NCBI RefSeq assembly: GCF_036408855.1
Contig: NZ_JAZGJQ010000002.1
Span: 186,001-250,000 of the forward strand
DNA length: 64,000 nt
Direction: 5' to 3'
Origin: Olsenella_K absiana
GTDB lineage: Bacteria; Actinomycetota; Coriobacteriia; Coriobacteriales; Atopobiaceae
Part shown: positions 44,189-52,663 of the stretch, one piece after another
Layout: each line of letters begins with the position of its first letter
How positions within the stretch are numbered: the first letter of the stretch is position 1
Position numbers and translations under genes: made by a program
Notes under the pieces: model-generated
Seen by the model: the letters and a program-made list of their open reading frames with translations, nothing else
The model's database searches: none
What the model was told of the DNA's origin: nothing

Positions 44189-44276
44189 GCGTTCCTCCTA
44201 GAAGACGGGGGCCGCGCCGCCATGGGGGTGGGCGGCGCGGCCCTGTGGTGCCACGTTGCTTGCTGTGGTGCGGCCG

Positions 44277-45773
44277 CTAGCGGAAGCAGACCTCGCCGAG
44301 CATGAGGTCGCGCTTGAAGCCGCGGATGGTGGTGTCGGAGTCGATCACGACGCACTCGATGCCCATGAGCTCGGCCCAGTCGGCCATCTGCTGCGCGGTG
44401 AGGTCGAAGCTCACGGCCGTGTGGTGCGCGCCGCCCGCGTAGATCCAGGCCTCGGTGCCCACCTTGAGGTTGGGGCGCGGGGTCCAGAAGAGGGTGCCGG
44501 TCGGCAGCATCGGCATGGGCTTCTCGACCTTCTTGCAGTCGACCTCCTGGACGATCAGGCGGAAGCGGTTGCCCAGGTCGATGAGGGAGCTGGCGATGGC
44601 AGGGCCGGTCTTGCCCGTGAAGATGAGGCGGGCGGGGTCCTCGCGGTCGCCCATGGAGAGCGGCGTCTCGCGGATCGCGATGCGGCCCTCGGCGATGGTC
44701 GGGTCGACCTCGGTCATGTGGGACTCGAGGATGCCCTCCTTGCCGGCGACCAGGTTGTAGGTGTAGTCCTCCATGAAGCAGCTGCCCTTGGCGTCGGCCA
44801 TGCCGGAGGTCATGACCTTCATCAGGCGCACCATGGCAGGGGTCTTCCAGTCGCCCTCGGGGCCGAAGCCGTAGCCCTTCTGCATGAGCCTCTGGATGGA
44901 AAGGCTCGGCAGCTCGCGCAGGGCCCCGAGGTCGCCGAAGTGGTCGGAGAAGGCGTTGTAGCCGTGCTCCTCGAGGAAGCGCTCGATGCCGATCTCCTGG
45001 GCGGCCTGGACCTCGACGTGGGCGCGGAACTCCTTGGGGTCGCGGCCGTCGAGGATGACCTCGTAGGTGTCGTAGTACTCGTCGGCGAGCGCGCTCGCCT
45101 CGGCGGGCGTGACGGCGTCCACGTAGGGAGTGAGGTCGTTCACGGGCCAGGCGTCGACGGTCCAGCCGAACTTCTCCTCCGCCTCGATCTTGTCGCCGTC
45201 GGTGACGGCCACGTTGCGCATGGTGTCGGCGAAGCGGGCGACGCGGATGTTCTTGCTCTCGACGTAGCCGACCGCGACGCGCTGCCAGGCGCCGAGCTCG
45301 GCCCGCACGGAGGCGTCCTGCCAGTGCCCGAAGACCACCTTATGCGCCCAGCGCATGCGGGCGAAGATGTGCCCCAGCTCGCGCTCGCCGTGCGCGGCCT
45401 GGTTCTCGTTCATGAAGTCCATGTCGATCGTGTCGTAGGGGATCTCGCGGTTGTACTGCGTCGCGAACTGGCACAGGGGCTTCTGCAGGGCCTTGAGGCC
45501 ATGGATGTAGTTCTTGGAGGGCGAGAAGGTGTGGGCCCAGGTGATGATGCCGGCGCAGTCGTCGTCGGCGTTGGCGGCCTTGAAGGTCTGCTCGATCACG
45601 TCGCTCGTGAGGAGGTTGGGCTTGAGGACGACCTCGAAGGGGACCTCCGGGCTTGCGTTCAGCGCCCGGACGACCTCGGCGGAGTGCTCGTCGACGTGCT
45701 TGAGCACCTCGTCGCCGTACAGGTCCTGCGTGCAGGGGCAGAACCAGAACTGGTACTTCCTGATCTCTAGCAT
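44277..45773 (-). CDS. araA: L-arabinose isomerase
   Basis: Converts L-arabinose to L-ribulose; 498 residues, the usual length. The N-terminus reads FWFCPCTQDLYGDEVLKHV, and metal-site segments include GDWKTPAMVRLMK (Glu before it) and FMEDYTYNL. The substrate-specific pattern GGAHHTAVSFDLT is near the end. I start at ATG 45773 with GAAGGGTC upstream; a TTG 18 bases earlier is in frame but unlikely. It follows the transporter genes. Confidence 0.95.
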   Translation of the reverse strand: MLEIRKYQFWFCPCTQDLYGDEVLKHVDEHSAEVVRALNASPEVPFEVVLKPNLLTSDVIEQTFKAANADDDCAGIITWAHTFSPSKNYIHGLKALQKPLCQFATQYNREIPYDTIDMDFMNENQAAHGERELGHIFARMRWAHKVVFGHWQDASVRAELGAWQRVAVGYVESKNIRVARFADTMRNVAVTDGDKIEAEEKFGWTVDAWPVNDLTPYVDAVTPAEASALADEYYDTYEVILDGRDPKEFRAHVEVQAAQEIGIERFLEEHGYNAFSDHFGDLGALRELPSLSIQRLMQKGYGFGPEGDWKTPAMVRLMKVMTSGMADAKGSCFMEDYTYNLVAGKEGILESHMTEVDPTIAEGRIAIRETPLSMGDREDPARLIFTGKTGPAIASSLIDLGNRFRLIVQEVDCKKVEKPMPMLPTGTLFWTPRPNLKVGTEAWIYAGGAHHTAVSFDLTAQQMADWAELMGIECVVIDSDTTIRGFKRDLMLGEVCFR

Positions 45774-45816
45774 TGCTGACCCTTCTGTCAAGAGGCGAGG
45801 CCTCGGTGGATTACGG

Positions 45817-46782
45817 CTACTTGATGACCTGGTTCGCGGAGCGCTCGGAGAAGACCGTGACCATGAGGATGAAGACGACGCCGAGGATGAGCTGCTGAAT
45901 CTCGGTGGTGAAGCCCATCATCACGAGGCCCTTCTGCAGGACCAGGTAGGACAGGACGCCGACGACGACGTTGGAGAACCTGGCGCGGGCGCCGCCGTTG
46001 ATCGGCATGCCGCCGAGGACCATGGCGATGAGCAGCTGGGTCTCGAACATGTTGCCCGCGGTCGAGGTGACCGAGCCGACCTTGATGGCGTTGACGAAGG
46101 CCGCGAGGCCCGTGATGCAGCCGGCCGCGACGTAGACCAGCGTCTTGGTGCGCTGGACCTTGATGCCGGCGAAGCGGGCGGCGCGCTCGTTGGCGCCGAT
46201 GGCCTTGAGGTTGTGGCCGAGGGAGGTGAAGCGGGTGACGACGTAGGTGACGACGAGGACGGCGACCGTGATGCCCATGAGCAGCGGCATGCTGTTGAGC
46301 TGCACGACGTAGTTGGCGGCGTTGACCGGGCTCTCCGTGGTGATGAAGGCGCAGACGCCGCGGAGCAGGAACATGATGCACATCGTCACGATGAACGACT
46401 GGATCTGGCGGTTGACGTGGAAGTACGCGTTGACCGCACCGATCGCGGCGCCCGTCGCGATGCCACCGACCACGGCCAGGACCGGGTTGACCTTGGAGAG
46501 CGCGCAGACCACGGCGCAGGAGACGCCGAGCATGGAGCCCTGCGAGAAGTCCAGGCACCCCATGGTCATGATCATCCAGACGCCGCAGGCGGCGATCATG
46601 AGCATGTAGCCGCCCGAGAGGATCAGGGTGATGTTCTTGGCCGTGAGGATCGCGCCGTTGGTGGCCACGGCGAAGAACAGCAGGATCACCACGAAGCCGA
46701 TGAACGGCAGGTAGTTCTTGAGCGCAGCCGAGGAGAACTTCTTCTTGGGGGCCTCGGCGACCGCCTCGTTGTTAGTAGACAT
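45817..46782 (-). CDS. sugar ABC transporter permease (second of two)
   Basis: Membrane permease of 321 residues in the ribose/galactose/arabinose class (RbsC/AraH). About eight hydrophobic segments are visible; the ATPase-coupling loop GHNLKAIGANERAARFAGI matches the family. An N-terminal cytosolic tail is Ala/Lys-rich. The ATG at 46782 follows AGGAGGT, which overlaps the end of the ATPase gene. It differs clearly from the other permease (48313-49260), so the pair is probably a heterodimer. Confidence 0.92.
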   Translation of the reverse strand: MSTNNEAVAEAPKKKFSSAALKNYLPFIGFVVILLFFAVATNGAILTAKNITLILSGGYMLMIAACGVWMIMTMGCLDFSQGSMLGVSCAVVCALSKVNPVLAVVGGIATGAAIGAVNAYFHVNRQIQSFIVTMCIMFLLRGVCAFITTESPVNAANYVVQLNSMPLLMGITVAVLVVTYVVTRFTSLGHNLKAIGANERAARFAGIKVQRTKTLVYVAAGCITGLAAFVNAIKVGSVTSTAGNMFETQLLIAMVLGGMPINGGARARFSNVVVGVLSYLVLQKGLVMMGFTTEIQQLILGVVFILMVTVFSERSANQVIK

Positions 46783-46791
46783 CTATACCTC

Positions 46792-48294
46792 CTAGACCAT
46801 CTTCGCGATGAGGTCCTGCTCGGTGAGGTCGGGCCTGCGGGTCAGCTCGCCGTTCACCTTGCCGTCCTTCATGACGTAGATGCGATCGCACATGCCGATC
46901 AGCTCCATGATCTCCTCGGAGATGATCAGGACCGCCTTGCCCTCAGAGCGCATCTTCTCTAGCAGGGAGTAGATCGACGCCTTGACCTTGATGTCGATGC
47001 CGCGGGTGGGCGAGTCGAGAATCAAGATCTCGGAGCCCTTGCCGAGCCAGCGCGCAAGCACGACCTTCTGCTTGTTGCCGCCCGAGAGGGCCGAGACGTA
47101 CTGGTCGACGCCGACCATCTTGACGCTCATGGCCTCGGCGAACTTCTCGGCGAAGGCGTGCAGCCTCTTGTCGGAGAGGAAGCGGCCCATGTCGCGCATG
47201 GAGGGCAGGGTGATGTTGTCCTCGATCGTGTCGTTGATGAGCAGGCTCTCGTTGTCCCTGTCCTTGGACGTGTAGGCGATCGAGTGGTTGATGGCGGTGT
47301 TGATGTCGTTGACCTCGGTGCCGTCGGAGAGCGTCACCGTGCCCTCGCGGTCGTACGAGGCGCCGAACAGGGCCTTGCCCACCTCGTGCATGCCGCACTC
47401 GGACAGGCCGCCGATGCCGACGATCTCGCCCTTATGGACGCAGATCGAGACGTCGTCGAGCTGGCCGGGGACCTTGAGGTGCTCGGCCTTGATGGCCACC
47501 TCGCCCTCGGGGAGGCTCTGGTAGTCGGGGTAGTCGGTGCGGTAGTAGTGGTCGTCCATCTTGCGGCCGACCATCAGGGTCTTGAGCTGCTCCTCGTCGA
47601 CGTCTTTCTTCTCTACGGTGGTGATGTAGTCGCCGTCGCGCAGGATCGAGATGCGGTCGGACATGTCCAGGACCTCGCTCATGTCGTGCGAGATGAAGAT
47701 CACGCAGTGGCCGAGCTCGCGGACGTGGCGCATGACCTCGAAGAGCTTGTCGCGGCCGCTCTGGGAGAGGGCCGTCGTGGTCTCGTCGACCACGAGGACC
47801 TTGGGGTCGAAGTAGGTGGAGCGCACGATCTCGACGAGCTTGCGCTCCTCGAAGCCGTAGTGGTCGATGACCGTGGTCGCCTTGATGGAGCCGAGCCCGT
47901 AGGAGTCGAGCAGCTCCTGGGCGCGCCTGTTCATGGCGGCGGTGTCCTTTACGCCGTGGTGCATGAACTGGTCCTCGTCACCCAGGAACATGTTCTCGGC
48001 GACGGTCAGGCCGGAGAGCGTGCCGGTCTCCTGCACGACGATGGCGATGCCGTGGTGGTTGGCGTCGACCTGGTTCCTGGGGGCGACCTGCTCGCCCTCG
48101 AGGGTGAAGGTGCCCGAGCCGATGGGGATGATGCCCGTCAGCATGTTGGTGAACGTCGACTTTCCGGAGCCGTTCTCGCCGATCAGTGCGTGGATCTCGC
48201 CGGGATAGAAGTCGAGGGAGACCTCCTTGACGGCGTGCGTCGGGCCGAAGCTCTTGTCGATCTTGTCAGCGTGAAGCAGTGGCTTGGTGTCCAT
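46792..48294 (-). CDS. sugar ABC transporter ATPase (double domain)
   Basis: RbsA/MglA-type ATPase of 500 residues with two ABC domains. The first has an intact Walker A (GENGSGKST) but a degenerate signature. The second has a degenerate Walker A (GLSECGMHE) and an intact signature (LSGGNKQK). This split of active motifs is normal for the CUT2 class. Walker B motifs are VLVVDETTTALS and ILILDSPTRGID. The ATG at 48294 follows GGAGGGGAG. It lies between the two permease genes. Confidence 0.94.
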   Translation of the reverse strand: MDTKPLLHADKIDKSFGPTHAVKEVSLDFYPGEIHALIGENGSGKSTFTNMLTGIIPIGSGTFTLEGEQVAPRNQVDANHHGIAIVVQETGTLSGLTVAENMFLGDEDQFMHHGVKDTAAMNRRAQELLDSYGLGSIKATTVIDHYGFEERKLVEIVRSTYFDPKVLVVDETTTALSQSGRDKLFEVMRHVRELGHCVIFISHDMSEVLDMSDRISILRDGDYITTVEKKDVDEEQLKTLMVGRKMDDHYYRTDYPDYQSLPEGEVAIKAEHLKVPGQLDDVSICVHKGEIVGIGGLSECGMHEVGKALFGASYDREGTVTLSDGTEVNDINTAINHSIAYTSKDRDNESLLINDTIEDNITLPSMRDMGRFLSDKRLHAFAEKFAEAMSVKMVGVDQYVSALSGGNKQKVVLARWLGKGSEILILDSPTRGIDIKVKASIYSLLEKMRSEGKAVLIISEEIMELIGMCDRIYVMKDGKVNGELTRRPDLTEQDLIAKMV

Positions 48295-48312
48295 AGTCTC
48301 GTCTCCCCTCCC

Positions 48313-49260
48313 TTACTTGACGACGGCGCCCTTGACGCGCTTGGTGGTGATGCAGATGATGATCAGCAGCGTCGCGCCGGTGATCACGTTGTTGATCGTG
48401 ACGGGCATGCCGAGGGCGACGAAGCCCGCGAACATCATCGAGATGATGAACTCGCCGATCACGATGGAGATCACGGGGCGGCCGTACTTCTTGAACGCCA
48501 GCCCGAAGAAGGTGCCCATCAGGGGCTTGAAGTTCAGCGACTGGGAGAGCATGCCGGTCATCGGCGTCTGGGCGGTGCCGTAGCCGATGTAGAGCACCGA
48601 CATGATGCCGACGAACATGGAGCACAGGACGAAGGCGAGGAACTTGTACTTGTCGACGTCGACGCCCATGTTCTTGGCCGTGGCCTCGTTGGCGCCGATG
48701 GCGTTGACGTAGGTGCCGAGCTTGGTGTACCTGAGGATGAACCAGCAGAGCAGGAAGGCCGCGAGGGCGACGATGAGGTTCCAGGGGTAGGAGCCGAAGA
48801 GCTTGTAGGAGTCGCTCAGCCTCGTGCCCGCCCAGTCGGAGGCGAAGACCGCGAGGCTCTCGTAGATGAGCGAGAGGCCGACGGTGACGATCAGCGACGG
48901 GATGCGCAGCTTGATGTAGGCGAGGCCGTTCGCCGCCCCGAGAACGATGCCGCACAGGATGGGCGCTACGATGAGGCCCACGTACCCGAACATCTGGCTG
49001 AACCCGATGGAGAGCAGGCAGGACAGCACGAGGATGGAGCCCACCGAGAAGTCCCAGAGGCCCATGACGACGATGAAGTAGAGACCGCAGCCGCCCACCG
49101 CGTAGATGATGGCGGTCTGGACGTAGGTGAGCATCTGGTCCGGCGCACCGAAGGTGCCCGGGCAGAGGATCTTGAACACTACCCAGCACAGTACGGTGAT
49201 GACCAGCAGGAGGCCAACACCGTACCATGAGTTTTGCTTGAGCTTTGCAAGTGTGCCCAT
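48313..49260 (-). CDS. sugar ABC transporter permease (first of two)
   Basis: CUT2-class permease of 315 residues with about eight hydrophobic segments. The coupling loop LGTYVNAIGANEATAKNMGVD is typical. I start at ATG 49260 because AAGGA lies 6 bases upstream; a second ATG 6 bases earlier would be too close to that site. It follows the binding-protein gene by about 80 bases; those bases hold a short hairpin (CCGGGGGAC... near 49305-49325) that may weaken downstream expression relative to the binding protein. Confidence 0.92.
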   Translation of the reverse strand: MGTLAKLKQNSWYGVGLLLVITVLCWVVFKILCPGTFGAPDQMLTYVQTAIIYAVGGCGLYFIVVMGLWDFSVGSILVLSCLLSIGFSQMFGYVGLIVAPILCGIVLGAANGLAYIKLRIPSLIVTVGLSLIYESLAVFASDWAGTRLSDSYKLFGSYPWNLIVALAAFLLCWFILRYTKLGTYVNAIGANEATAKNMGVDVDKYKFLAFVLCSMFVGIMSVLYIGYGTAQTPMTGMLSQSLNFKPLMGTFFGLAFKKYGRPVISIVIGEFIISMMFAGFVALGMPVTINNVITGATLLIIICITTKRVKGAVVK

Positions 49261-49338
49261 TGCCATTCCTTTCCGACTTGCAACCCGGCGCAAAGAAAAA
49301 GGCCGGGGGACACCTTGGTCCCCCGGCGGGAGCAGGGC

Positions 49339-50553
49339 TTAGGACTGGTGGCGCTTCTTGACGTCCTCGATGGAGAGCGCGGTCGCCGCGGCGTTGAGGT
49401 CGTCGAAGCTCTTGGAGGCGAGCTCCTTGATCTCGTCGTCGGTGTAGGGCGCCTCGTCCACGAAGTACTTCTCGTAGTCCTTGTACTCGTCGACGGAGGA
49501 GACGAAGACGTACGGGAACTTGATCTCCTTGCCGAAGCTACCGGCCTGCGGCACGTAGCCGTCGGTGCCCTTGATGGCGTTGTAGACCATCATGAAGGCG
49601 TAGAGCGGGTCGCAGAAGTGGCCGCCGGACTCACAGTACATGCCGCCGCTCTTCAGCTGGTCCTCGAGGTCGTCGAGGAAGTCGGTCGAGGCGACGCGGA
49701 TCTTGCCGGTGAGGCCCATGTTGGCGAGCTGGCCCACGGAGCCCACCAGCGGGTCGCCGCCGCCGCCGGCGACGATGAGGGCGTCCATGCTCGGGTCGGT
49801 GTTGTAGAACTGCTGCGTGACGTTGGCGCCCTCGGAGGACGAGGTGTTGGCGTAGACGGGGTCGGACAGGGTGACGGTGTCGCCGGGGTGCGCGGAGTTC
49901 CACTCCTCGACGCCCTTCTTGTAGCCCTCCCAGCGCTGCTGGAAGGTGGCGTCGCCGACGGTCCAACCCTCGAGCTTGATGTTGCGGGCGCCCTTCTGGA
50001 TGCCCTCGTAGGCCTTGTCGTTGTCCGCGGTGAGCAGCGAGATGAGCTGCTTGCCGTTGTCGACCTCGTTCTCGTGGACGGCGCCGACGTAGTACTGAGA
50101 GCTCTCGGCGAGGGCGTAGACGTCGGGGGAGGCGTCCTTGGAGATCATGCGGTAGAACTGGGCGAGGTAGACCTGGTTGTCGTTGCAGGTGTTGATGGCG
50201 GAGGTCATCTCGGAGTCCGCGGAGTTGCAGACGATGATGCCCTGGCAGCCGGCGGCGCACAGCGTCTCGATGGAGGCGGTCACCTGCTCGGAGACGTGGC
50301 CCTGGTCGACCGTGGAGATCTCGACGCCGAGGATGTCGGCGGCCTTCTTGATGATGTCGACGGAGAGCTTGCCGAGCGCGTCGGTCGAGCTCCAGATGGA
50401 GACGCCGATCTTGATGTTGTCACCGTTCGAGCTGCCGCCGCCGTTCGAGCTGCCGCTCCCGCCGCAGCCGGTCAGCGCGGCGCCGCCCGCGAGCGCGCCC
50501 ATCATGCCGGTGTACTTGAGGAAGTTCCTCCTCGAGAAAGACCTCCGAGCCAT
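49339..50553 (-). CDS. sugar-binding lipoprotein of the arabinose transporter
   Basis: Solute-binding protein of 404 residues, membrane-anchored outside the cell. The N-terminus combines a twin-arginine motif (RRNFLKYTG) and a lipobox (ALTGC), then a Gly/Ser/Asn linker. The rest is a periplasmic-binding type 1 fold starting IKIGVSIWSSTDALGKLS. Substrate is inferred from its operon as L-arabinose or a related pentose. I start at ATG 50553 (MARRSF) with AAGGGGCAG upstream. It is the first gene after the operator-rich gap. Confidence 0.92.
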   Translation of the reverse strand: MARRSFSRRNFLKYTGMMGALAGGAALTGCGGSGSSNGGGSSNGDNIKIGVSIWSSTDALGKLSVDIIKKAADILGVEISTVDQGHVSEQVTASIETLCAAGCQGIIVCNSADSEMTSAINTCNDNQVYLAQFYRMISKDASPDVYALAESSQYYVGAVHENEVDNGKQLISLLTADNDKAYEGIQKGARNIKLEGWTVGDATFQQRWEGYKKGVEEWNSAHPGDTVTLSDPVYANTSSSEGANVTQQFYNTDPSMDALIVAGGGGDPLVGSVGQLANMGLTGKIRVASTDFLDDLEDQLKSGGMYCESGGHFCDPLYAFMMVYNAIKGTDGYVPQAGSFGKEIKFPYVFVSSVDEYKDYEKYFVDEAPYTDDEIKELASKSFDDLNAAATALSIEDVKKRHQS

Positions 50554-50606
50554 CTCTGCCCCTTTCGTAACTTTCCTTGCTGCCGCGCTCATGGAAATCA
50601 CAGTTT

Positions 50607-50632
50607 AGTAAACATTGCTCTTATTGTTTACT
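50607..50632. promoter_or_regulatory. operator 1 of the arabinose locus
   Basis: AGTAAACATT (50607-50616) and ATTGTTTACT (50623-50632) form an inverted repeat with 6 bases between and one mismatch. It lies 54 bases ahead of the binding-protein start. The same design occurs at 50857-50882, centred exactly 250 bases away. Binding by the upstream LacI-family protein is inference. Confidence 0.8.
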
Positions 50633-50856
50633 GCTTTGGCGCAAAACAACACTCTCAAAGATTTACACCTTGATTTTTTATCTCACTATTTAACTGGTCT
50701 TTTGAGCTTATTTTGCGTCTCTTGCGTTTACCGCATTTCCATGTGCTGTTCAAGACTTGTTATACAGGGGCTATAGCCGATAAAACCATGTTCTAACGTG
50801 AGCGTTCCTGTTTGCGCGGCGAGTGGTCGGATTCGCTGCGTTTGGCAACGACCTCT
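50633..50856. other. AT-rich control region of the arabinose transporter
   Basis: This part of the 434-base gap 50554-50987 is far more AT-rich than the rest of the window. It has no gene. On the minus strand TTGAAC (near 50753) and several TATA-like hexamers could form a promoter, but none is convincingly spaced. It separates the two operators. Confidence 0.6.
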
Positions 50857-50882
50857 CGTAAACATTGTCCGTAATGTTCACG
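50857..50882. promoter_or_regulatory. operator 2 of the arabinose locus
   Basis: CGTAAACATT (50857-50866) and AATGTTCACG (50873-50882) form an inverted repeat with a 6-base centre and one mismatch, the same architecture as operator 1. It lies between the lacI terminator and the AT-rich promoter region. Confidence 0.78.
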
Positions 50883-50906
50883 AAACGATAATGTCCACGC
50901 ACGGTA

Positions 50907-50950
50907 AAGGGCCCGGCCCCGCGCCGCTCGGGACGCAAGGCCGGGCCCTT
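50907..50950 (-). terminator. terminator after the lacI-family gene
   Basis: AAGGGCCCGGCC (50907-50918) and GGCCGGGCCCTT (50939-50950) form a perfect 12-base stem just past the lacI stop. It separates the regulator's transcript from that of the transporter. Confidence 0.75.
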
Positions 50951-50987
50951 CCGCGACGCGCGCCCGCCTCCGGGGGCGGACGGTGGC

Positions 50988-51989
50988 CTAGATGCTCCTC
51001 ACGCTGTCGCGCTCGATCATCATGGTCGAGAGGTGGATGGTCTTCTGGTAGTAGCGCGGGGCGTTCAGCTGCTCCATCAGCAGGTCGACGGCGATCGAGC
51101 CCATCTCGTGGTTGGGGATGCGCATGGTCGTCAGCGGCGGCGTGGCGACGGTCGCGAACGGCAGGTCGTCGAAGCCGACGAAGGAGACGTCGTCGGGTAT
51201 CGAGACCCCGGCCTCCACCATGGCGCGCATGGCGCCGAGCGCCATCGTGTCGTTCTCGGCGAAGAAGGCGGTGGGCAGCAGCGGCTTGGTCTCCAACCAG
51301 GAGCGCATCGCCTCGTAGGCGGTCGAGACGGTCGTGCCCACCTCGACGCGGAACGCCGGGTTGGCGGCCAGCCCCGCCTCGCGCAGGGCCCTGCGGTAGC
51401 CGCGCTCGCGCAGCGGGAAGTTCTTGATCCGGTAGGCGCCGGCGATGTAGCCGATGTCCTTGTGGCCGTGCTCCACCAGGTAGCTCGTCGCCCGGAAGGC
51501 CGAGCTCTCGTTGGCGGTCACCACGCAGTCGAAGAAGAGGTGGTCGCTCCAGCCGTCCACGACCACCAGCGGGGCCTCGGTCTCGGCAAACAGCGAGTAG
51601 TCGTCCCCGCGCATCTCGGTGCCGAGGAGGACCACGGCGCTGGTGATGTCGCGCGCGATGTCGGAGGCCTGGGACGCGGCGTTGGGGCTCGTGAGGTCGA
51701 GGGTGACGAAGCTCATGGGCAGCCCCACGGCGCTCGCGGCCTTCTCCACGCCCTCCATGACGCCGGGGTGGAAGGTGCCCTCGTCGAGCACCTCGCCGGT
51801 CTTGCGCGCGAGCACGAACACGACCCTTGCGACCTTGCCCCGGCGGGCGTAGCCCAGCTCCTTGGCTACCGCCAGGATCTTCTCCGAGGTCTCCCTGCTG
51901 ACGTTTCGCTTGTTGGAGAGCGCGTTGGAGACCGTGGCGGGCGAGAACCCCGTCTTCCTGCTGATTTCCCTGACGCCGACGTTCCGCAT
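50988..51989 (-). CDS. LacI family transcriptional regulator
   Basis: A 333-residue repressor. The N-terminal helix-turn-helix and hinge are clear (VREISRKTGFSPATVSNALSN then ISEKILAVAKELGYA-like residues 20-50), followed by a periplasmic-binding-like effector domain (SFVGFDDLPFA, TMRIPNHEMG). I start at ATG 51989 with GGAGGGG upstream. It lies ahead of the arabinose transporter on the same strand and probably binds the two matching palindromes downstream. The effector is likely L-arabinose or a metabolite. Gram-positive arabinose genes are more often controlled by AraR (GntR-type), so LacI control is a variation. Confidence 0.92.
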   Translation of the reverse strand: MRNVGVREISRKTGFSPATVSNALSNKRNVSRETSEKILAVAKELGYARRGKVARVVFVLARKTGEVLDEGTFHPGVMEGVEKAASAVGLPMSFVTLDLTSPNAASQASDIARDITSAVVLLGTEMRGDDYSLFAETEAPLVVVDGWSDHLFFDCVVTANESSAFRATSYLVEHGHKDIGYIAGAYRIKNFPLRERGYRRALREAGLAANPAFRVEVGTTVSTAYEAMRSWLETKPLLPTAFFAENDTMALGAMRAMVEAGVSIPDDVSFVGFDDLPFATVATPPLTTMRIPNHEMGSIAVDLLMEQLNAPRYYQKTIHLSTMMIERDSVRSI

Positions 51990-52333
51990 GGTCGGACCCC
52001 TCCAAGCGCTCCTCGTATAATTGTTCAAACAGACATATTAAACGTTTGCCATCCGGGGGATGCAGGAGCCATTCGGTCGAGCGGATACTCTCCGGCGTTG
52101 TGCGGCGTTGTGCGGCCTCTTTGCGACTCGATTTGTGCCGCATACGCCCTACAGGGGCCTAACGCATGTTTTATCGATATTTACTCTTCTCAAAGCAGAC
52201 TTCGGGCCACGGTCGAGCGCCTCGTAGCCGAGTATCGCGACGTGGTCGGGATAGCATATACAGCGGGAAGGGAGTGGATTCCCGGGGCTACATGTCGAGA
52301 GCGGGATGACGTGGGATAGATCGGGCAGACTCC
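51990..52333. other. intergenic region between lacI and azlD
   Basis: Contains the lacI leader and a weak promoter on the minus strand (TTTAAT, 17 bases, TATACG). A 10-base direct repeat (CGGCGTTGTG at 52093-52102 and 52103-52112) is present. An open frame at about 52170-52319 on the plus strand loses codon bias and has no start, so I call no gene. Base composition is lower in GC than in coding DNA. Confidence 0.55.
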
Positions 52334-52663
52334 CTAGGAGAAGGCCAGTTGCACCAGGAGCATGTAGGTGACGGTGCCCCCGGCGATGGAGAGCAGCATG
52401 TTCCGGCGCCACAGGTGCAGCGCCACGACCACCGCGATCGCAATGAGCTCCGGCGCCCCGTGCGGTGCCGCCGCGAGGTCGACGTCGCGCAGGCAGTAGG
52501 CGACCAGGATCGCGAAGATCGCACCCGGCAGCACGCGGCCGAGGTAGGTCACGATGGCGGGCGTCTCGCGCCTGCCGCCGAAGGCCACGAAGGGCAGGAA
52601 GCGCGTGACCATGGTGGCCGCAGCGGCGAGGAGGATGGTCGCGACCTGCTCCGCCACCGTCAT
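52334..52663 (-). CDS. azlD: AzlD branched-chain amino acid export subunit
   Basis: Small membrane protein of 109 residues with three to four hydrophobic helices (ATILLAAAATMVTRFLPFVAF, LPGAIFAILVAYCL, ELIAIAVVVALHLW). AzlD pairs with AzlC to export branched-chain amino acids and analogues. Its ATG overlaps the azlC stop by 4 bases (ATGA), so the two are co-translated. Confidence 0.92.
   Translation of the reverse strand: MTVAEQVATILLAAAATMVTRFLPFVAFGGRRETPAIVTYLGRVLPGAIFAILVAYCLRDVDLAAAPHGAPELIAIAVVVALHLWRRNMLLSIAGGTVTYMLLVQLAFS

Noticed and set aside
52149..52319. A short plus-strand frame that reads like protein.
   Set aside because: No start codon or ribosome binding site, codon bias fades, and no family is recognised.
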